DNA of 64,000 nucleotides from Clostridium sp. 12(A) (GTDB lineage Bacteria; Bacillota; Clostridia; Lachnospirales; Lachnospiraceae): assembly GCA_000526575.1 (NCBI GenBank), contig JAGI01000002.1, forward strand, positions 2,713,501 through 2,777,500. Direction: 5' to 3'. The first letter of the stretch is position 1. Every line of letters begins with the position of its first letter. The notes beneath the pieces were generated by a model. It did no database searches. It worked only from the letters and a program-made list of their open reading frames with translations, and was not told the origin of the DNA. Positions 59,938 through 64,000 of this stretch are shown piece by piece. Both the position numbers and the translations under genes were made by a program.

Positions 59938-60936
59938 TTATTCCCCTTTCCTGAATAAATCAAGTGGATTCATGGTAACCAGAATCGCACCCAATACGAT
60001 TACAATAGAACCGATTACGATCGTAGGAGTAACTGCCTGTCCCAGGAAAAGGATACAGAAGAAAACGCCCCAGAAGGCATAGGTTACATTTAAGGACATA
60101 CCAATTGCACAACCTACGGTTGAATTGCTCTTGTACCAGCAAAGGAAAGATACGGCTGCACATAAGCCTGCTGCTGCAAGCCAGATTACAGGTACTCCTG
60201 CTGCCAGTGTTCCGCCTAAAAGTCCAAGACCTCCAACGATAGGAAGAATTACAAATAAATCAACGATACCAGAAATGAGCTGACGTAAGTTAACTGCTAC
60301 ATCTGTATCAATCATAGCTCCGCCATAAGTAGAACATACTCCTTCTAATGCCCAGCTAATCGCTGCTACAAAAGCACAGATGATTCCTAACGTAAAGTTA
60401 GGGCTGCCTTCTGGTTTTGTCCAGTTGATAATAATAGCTCCAATTACACACACCAGCATACCAGCAGTAACTCTCTTGGTTATCTTCTGCTTTAAAAAGA
60501 TCCTTGCAAAAATTGCACCAAACAAAGCGCATAACGCAGAGATCGGGATCGCATAAGCTCCTGCCAGGGCAAGGCCTACCAGGTAAGCTCCATTGGCGAT
60601 CGGACCTCCGAGAATCGAACCAAGTACAATCATTTTACCAGGGAATGTGTTAAGACTTCTTCCCATCTCACGGATACGGCCGCTCTTCGCATTGTAGATT
60701 GTAAGCCAGATGCCTGCGAAAAGATCATTTAAACCGGAACATACATAAGGTCCTGCTAACAATCCAGCTGCACCTGCAAGGGGAGCATAACGTCCCGCTA
60801 AGAGTACTAAGACCGTGTAGATTCCGTAGGTAAGTCCAGAAAATGCACCAGTAGATAAACCAGTTACTCTGAACTTTTTGTTGATAGCTGCCATTTGCTT
60901 ATCCGCAGATGCGGCTGTCATTCCTTGGTTGCTCAT
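59938..60936 (-). CDS. DMT-superfamily (EamA-like) transporter, second copy
   Basis: 332 residues with about ten membrane helices in two EamA-type halves; the end LVTMNPLDLFRKGE is typical. Compared with the copy at 61230-62210 it has a shorter loop after the first helix and is similar along its whole length, so it arose by tandem duplication with a shell gene between. Start overlaps the preceding BMC-H stop (TAATG at 60936). Choline uptake or trimethylamine export is the likely use, inferred from the cluster. Confidence 0.85.
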   Translation of the reverse strand: MSNQGMTAASADKQMAAINKKFRVTGLSTGAFSGLTYGIYTVLVLLAGRYAPLAGAAGLLAGPYVCSGLNDLFAGIWLTIYNAKSGRIREMGRSLNTFPGKMIVLGSILGGPIANGAYLVGLALAGAYAIPISALCALFGAIFARIFLKQKITKRVTAGMLVCVIGAIIINWTKPEGSPNFTLGIICAFVAAISWALEGVCSTYGGAMIDTDVAVNLRQLISGIVDLFVILPIVGGLGLLGGTLAAGVPVIWLAAAGLCAAVSFLCWYKSNSTVGCAIGMSLNVTYAFWGVFFCILFLGQAVTPTIVIGSIVIVLGAILVTMNPLDLFRKGE

Positions 60937-61226
60937 TACTTAATCTCCTTCTTATCCTTCGGAAGAATTGTCTCAACCTCTGCATGAGGACGTGGGATTA
61001 CATGAACAGAAACTAATTCTCCAACTCTCTGTGCTGCTGCTGCTCCTGCATCAGTTGCTGCCTTAACAGCTCCTACATCACCTCTTACCATAACAGTAAC
61101 AAGGCCGCCGCCTACGAATTCTTTTCCGATTAAAGTTACGTTAGCTGCCTTTACCATTGCATCTGCAGCTTCAATTGAGCCGATCAGGCCCTTTGTCTCG
61201 ATCATTCCTAATGCATCATATTTCAT
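60936..61226 (-). CDS. BMC-H hexameric shell protein (PduA/EutM type), proximal copy
   Basis: 96 residues. BMC domain with [28 protein letters not shown] pore loop and HVIPRPHAE. Its first 88 residues are identical to the last gene of the operon (46062-46346), although the DNA differs at many third positions. Sandwiched between the two transporter genes and coupled to the second. Confidence 0.96.
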   Translation of the reverse strand: MKYDALGMIETKGLIGSIEAADAMVKAANVTLIGKEFVGGGLVTVMVRGDVGAVKAATDAGAAAAQRVGELVSVHVIPRPHAEVETILPKDKKEIK

Positions 61227-61229
61227 TAC

Positions 61230-62210
61230 TTAATCCTCCTTTTTATTAAACAGGTCCATTGGGTTTAAGGAAACTAAAACAGCGCCTACGATAATGATGA
61301 TAGAACCAATGATTATCGTTGGGGTGATAGGCTGGTTGATAAACAGAATACAGAAAAGCACACCCCAGAATGCGTAGGTAATGTTAAGGGACATTCCTAC
61401 CGCACAACCTACCGTACTGTTGGATTTATACCAGCAAAGATAGGATACAGCCGCACAGAATCCGGAAAGCACAAGCCAAGCTACTGGTGGAACTGCCTGC
61501 ATGGTACTTCCTAATAGACCCATACCACCTAAAATAGGCAGAATTACAAATAAGTCTACAATACCAGATAATAACTGGCGGATATTAATAAGTACATCAG
61601 AATCCAGCATAGCACTTCCGTAAGCAGCAAATACTCCTTCCAGTGCCCAGCCAATGGCTGCGATGAATGCGAAGATAATACCAAGCGTAAAGTTGGTACT
61701 TCCTTCTGGTTTCACCCAGTTGATAACAATAGCTCCAACGACACAAATCATCATTCCTGCACCAACTCTCGGAACAATCTTTTGCTTTAAGATGATTCTG
61801 GAGAAAAACGCACCAAACAGGATATACATGGCTGAAATGGGGATTGCATAAGCTCCTGCCATGCTAAGTCCTAACAGGTAAGCGCCGCTGGCGATCGGTC
61901 CGCCTACAAAGGAACCGATTAGTGAGATCTTTCCTGGAAACAGCTTAAGGCTTCTTCCAAGTTCATTGATTCGTCCGGTTTTGATGTTATAACCAGTAAG
62001 CCATATACCTGCGAACAAATCGTTAAGACCTGAAGTTACATAAGCCAGAATCAGTGCTCCCGTAAGTCCCGGAATTACATCTGTTGCTCCGGCCAGCGGT
62101 GGATACTGCCCAGCGATCAATACGAAGGTCGTATAAAGACCATACATAAGACCGGATATGATACCCGCTGTGATACCAATCTTTTTGAATTTCTTTCGTG
62201 TTTCTGTCAT
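61230..62210 (-). CDS. DMT-superfamily (EamA-like) transporter, first gene of the choline operon
   Basis: 326 residues, about ten membrane helices, with a duplicated EamA fold (GLMYGLYTTFVLIAGQYPP near the start; YAFWGVLFCILFINQPITP near residue 280). GGGGGAGG precedes ATG 62210. Small quaternary-ammonium transporters of the same superfamily (SMR) handle choline-like cations. As the promoter-proximal gene of a choline cluster it is a good candidate for choline import, but direction and substrate are inference. Confidence 0.85.
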   Translation of the reverse strand: MTETRKKFKKIGITAGIISGLMYGLYTTFVLIAGQYPPLAGATDVIPGLTGALILAYVTSGLNDLFAGIWLTGYNIKTGRINELGRSLKLFPGKISLIGSFVGGPIASGAYLLGLSMAGAYAIPISAMYILFGAFFSRIILKQKIVPRVGAGMMICVVGAIVINWVKPEGSTNFTLGIIFAFIAAIGWALEGVFAAYGSAMLDSDVLINIRQLLSGIVDLFVILPILGGMGLLGSTMQAVPPVAWLVLSGFCAAVSYLCWYKSNSTVGCAVGMSLNITYAFWGVLFCILFINQPITPTIIIGSIIIIVGAVLVSLNPMDLFNKKED

Positions 62211-62368
62211 CGTTTAATTTCCTCCCCCAATTGAGTTGGGCGCGAAGCTGCGCCACTCCTGCTTCATTTCTTCACGTTCAGCTGAAAACGCTTAGAAAAC
62301 ACCTCACACCAGCAAATCAGTTAATGTTACTAATTTTCAAAAGGTGTCATGTGTTTTTCTATGCATTT
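62211..62368 (-). other. About 150-base leader of the choline operon
   Basis: Between the promoter and the first start codon. It contains a GGCGC/GCGCC hairpin and, next to the ribosome site, a CCCAA/TTGGG stem ending in the GGGGGAGG sequence, which could limit translation. No known riboswitch class was recognised. Confidence 0.4.
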
Positions 62369-62400
62369 AGTATAGGTCTTACCCCTATGGGGAATGTCAA
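62369..62400 (-). promoter_or_regulatory. MerR-type promoter of the choline microcompartment operon
   Basis: Minus strand TTGACA (62395-62400), a 20-bp spacer holding the dyad CCCCATAGGGG, then TATACT (62369-62374). The long spacer is the mark of MerR-activated promoters. It matches the promoter before the MerR gene in -10, spacer length and the TTCCCC start of the spacer. Confidence 0.82.
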
Positions 62401-62512
62401 CCAGTTTTTGTTTTTTTTTAAGTCCAATAACTGGATGAAGCTGATTGCTTCCTCATATGCGCCTAAATATATGTAAATCAGGCTCTCAAAAATCAAAGAA
62501 CCGCCTGAACTC

Positions 62513-62619
62513 AAAAAAAGGGGGGTGCTGCAAAATGGATAAAAATCAACAAGATGTGGTATCTGATCGTTTTATCAACGTCAGCATCTTGTATGAAAAA
62601 TTCATTTTACAACACCCTC
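62513..62619 (-). terminator. Long imperfect inverted repeat, probable terminator of the MerR gene
   Basis: A 15-base arm GGGTGCTGCAAAATG (62523-62537) pairs with CATTTTACAACACCC (62603-62617) with two mismatches. Inner stems CAAGATG/CATCTTG and CTGA-CGTT/AACG-TCAG continue the hairpin. Seven T follow the structure on the minus strand. It begins six bases after the MerR stop. Confidence 0.6.
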
Positions 62620-62625
62620 CAGACA

Positions 62626-63456
62626 CTATCTGTATATGGGTACATTGACCTCAGTAACAAACTCCTCAGGATCTCTGGTGGTCCAATAGTCCACCACATA
62701 CCGCTCATAGCTTTCCTTGCCGCACTTATAACCTTTTTTCTCGGCCCAGGCTAGTATCTTCTCGTATTCTTCATCGATGTTCTCAAGCTTTCCGATATGG
62801 TAAACAGATGCAGCCATAAACCCTCCATAGGTCTGGCGGTCCATACAGTCCTTGCAGGGGTGTATCGCTTCCTGCATGATGGTGGCACGCTTGCAGCTGC
62901 CATTCATCTTATCTTCAAAGGACTGGAACTTAAGGATCACTGCTCCCGTAATCTCATTCTCAGCCTGTTCTAAGTAATTGGTCCATTCTATATTAATGAT
63001 GGATTCCATGTAGTTATAATCAAAATCCTGTTCCAGACAGCAGTAAGTGACTTCCGGAATATACTTGACGGCGACGTCATGAACATCGTTTTCCCGTACC
63101 ATCTTTGCTTCCTGAATCAGCTCATACCAGTCCTTTACAGCAATGTAGCTGTTGTGGATCTGCTGTTCCTGAAAGCGAAGCTGCTCAATCTTGTTATGAA
63201 AATTCTGCTCAAGATAGTAATAGGTGTTACCTTCCACGAGCCCTTGCATCTCTTCCAGCTTAAATCCCATCTGCTTGTAATACTTTACAACCGGGACGGT
63301 AAGGAGCGTTTCTTTATTATAATACCGGTAGCTGTTCTCCTTACAGATCATGTCAGGAGATATGATGCCGATTTTATCATAGAAGCGCAGAGCCTTGGTT
63401 GAAATATTACAGATTTTACTTACTTCCCCAATCGAGAATAATTTTTCGTCTTTCAT
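62626..63456 (-). CDS. MerR-family activator with BmrR/GyrI-like ligand domain, probable choline sensor
   Basis: 276 residues from ATG 63456, with GGGGG upstream; a longer reading would start in the promoter region. The N-terminal MerR helix-turn-helix has FSIGEVSKICNISTKALRFYDKIG (core VSKICNISTKALRFYD) and a long coiled helix (about 80-115). The C-terminal half resembles the GyrI-like/BmrR effector domain, with SYERYVVDYW and TEVNVPIYR at the end and a CKDC pair near residue 205. BmrR domains bind lipophilic cations; choline is a quaternary ammonium ion. Its two likely target promoters have 20-bp spacers. Confidence 0.9.
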   Translation of the reverse strand: MKDEKLFSIGEVSKICNISTKALRFYDKIGIISPDMICKENSYRYYNKETLLTVPVVKYYKQMGFKLEEMQGLVEGNTYYYLEQNFHNKIEQLRFQEQQIHNSYIAVKDWYELIQEAKMVRENDVHDVAVKYIPEVTYCCLEQDFDYNYMESIINIEWTNYLEQAENEITGAVILKFQSFEDKMNGSCKRATIMQEAIHPCKDCMDRQTYGGFMAASVYHIGKLENIDEEYEKILAWAEKKGYKCGKESYERYVVDYWTTRDPEEFVTEVNVPIYR

Positions 63457-63538
63457 GTAAGCCCCCATAGCATAGTCGTATCTACAGTAACTGGTTCTTT
63501 TGCCTTTTCCTACACGCCCCATGTGCATACATATTGTA

Positions 63539-63570
63539 AGTATAATCCTTCCTGTATAGGGGAAGGTCAA
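63539..63570 (-). promoter_or_regulatory. MerR-type promoter of the regulator gene
   Basis: Minus strand TTGACC (63565-63570), 20-bp spacer with the dyad CCTTCC/GGAAGG, TATACT (63539-63544). Same layout as the operon promoter, implying autoregulation. Confidence 0.75.
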
Positions 63571-63630
63571 CCACAAGTTATACTAGTATTTTAATATAAA
63601 ACGCACAATTTGAAAAGTATTAAAATATGT

Positions 63631-63675
63631 AAAAAAAGGCCTCAGGCGTTTTCTTTTACCGAATCGCCTGAGGCC
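63631..63675 (-). terminator. Terminator of trxA
   Basis: Perfect 11-bp stem GGCCTCAGGCG/CGCCTGAGGCC (63638-63675), followed on the minus strand by seven T. It lies 11 bases past the trxA stop. Confidence 0.92.
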
Positions 63676-63686
63676 ATAAGCTTTCC

Positions 63687-63992
63687 TTACTTTAAACGGT
63701 CAACCATCTCCATGATTTCTTTCTTGGATTTTACACCTACAGATGTAGCTGCAAGCTTTCCGTCTTTAAAGATACCAACAGTTGGAATACTCATTACCTT
63801 AAACTGTCCTGCCAGCTCCTGGTTCTCATCTACGTCAACCTTGCCGACCTTTAAATCTGGAACGTTGTCTGAAGCTATCTCATCAAGGATTGGTGCAAAC
63901 ATCTTACAAGGACCACACCAGGTTGCCCAGAAATCTACAAGTACAATGCCTTTGCTGTTAACTACCTCTGACTCAAAATTGTTCTGATTCAA
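63687..63992 (-). CDS. trxA: Thioredoxin
   Basis: 101-residue cytoplasmic disulfide reductase. The active site WCGPCK lies near residue 30 in LVDFWATWCGPCKMF, and the conserved cis-Pro is in MSIPTVGIFKDG near residue 72. Standard length. The gene is complete; only 8 bases remain before the window end, so its promoter lies outside. Monocistronic on the visible side, with a strong terminator. Confidence 0.96.
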   Translation of the reverse strand: MNQNNFESEVVNSKGIVLVDFWATWCGPCKMFAPILDEIASDNVPDLKVGKVDVDENQELAGQFKVMSIPTVGIFKDGKLAATSVGVKSKKEIMEMVDRLK

Positions 63993-64000
63993 TGTAACGA

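Noticed and set aside
62211..62368. Riboswitch in the choline operon leader
   Set aside because: Only two short hairpins are visible and no known aptamer class matches. Regulation is better explained by the MerR-type promoter.
62535..62648. Possible 37-codon peptide starting MDKNQQDVV across the hairpin
   Set aside because: It lies wholly within the nested inverted repeat and overlaps the MerR stop. No separate ribosome site beyond the hairpin arm and no recognisable family.

Overview
The window looks like a chromosome segment from an anaerobic, spore-forming, sugar- and choline-fermenting Firmicute of the Lachnospiraceae (Clostridium cluster XIVa, Lacrimispora-like). The reasons are strong AGGAGG ribosome sites, moderate GC, YesM/YesN and AraC regulators beside sugar ABC systems, a clostridial SAM-I leader, and a glycyl-radical microcompartment. 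This taxonomic view comes from gene content only. No tRNA, rRNA, CRISPR array, insertion sequence or prophage gene was recognised.

Left part (1-31 kb), carbohydrate use: a truncated oligopeptide-type binding lipoprotein; an (alpha/alpha)-toroid protein with a ROK sugar kinase and a PHP phosphoesterase; an MgtC-like membrane protein; a seven-gene myo-inositol operon (ADH-iolJ-iolC-iolD-iolE-iolG-iolB) divergent from a DeoR regulator; a GH28 polygalacturonase-like enzyme; a sugar ABC importer (binding protein and two permeases, no ATPase) divergent from its YesM/YesN two-component system; and an AraC regulator divergent from two Gfo/Idh/MocA oxidoreductases and a sugar-phosphate isomerase-like protein. 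Next come a DUF6062-like protein with an OmpR/EnvZ-type pair, and metK behind a SAM-I riboswitch.

Middle part (31-46 kb), housekeeping and transport: two paralogous sugar nucleotidyltransferases, murA, a large membrane-anchored propeller-like protein, a divergent siderophore/haem-type ABC importer with paired DtxR-like inverted repeats, a Trp-Gly-Pro repeat protein, an AtpI-like membrane protein, a DHA2-type MFS exporter with its MarR repressor, and a second MarR regulator. Both MarR genes have clear palindromic operators.

Right part (46-62.2 kb): one minus-strand operon of 21 genes encodes a choline-degrading glycyl-radical microcompartment of the GRM1/Cut type. CutC (all known choline-site residues present) and its activase CutD make trimethylamine and acetaldehyde. 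A CoA-acylating aldehyde dehydrogenase, PduL and an iron alcohol dehydrogenase turn acetaldehyde into acetyl-phosphate and ethanol. The shell is built from four BMC-H proteins, one BMC-H with a C-terminal SAP/Rho_N-like tail, EutS-like and GrpU-like permuted proteins and one EutN pentamer. EutJ-, EutP-, EutQ- and EutT-like accessory proteins and two DMT-superfamily transporters complete it. A BmrR-like MerR regulator sits upstream; its own promoter and the operon promoter share the same 20-bp-spacer MerR-type architecture, so it is the probable choline sensor. The most unusual points are a second aldehyde dehydrogenase whose catalytic cysteine is serine, an EutT-like protein in a B12-independent pathway, and two bookend shell genes that encode almost the same protein from diverged DNA. 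Thioredoxin closes the window.
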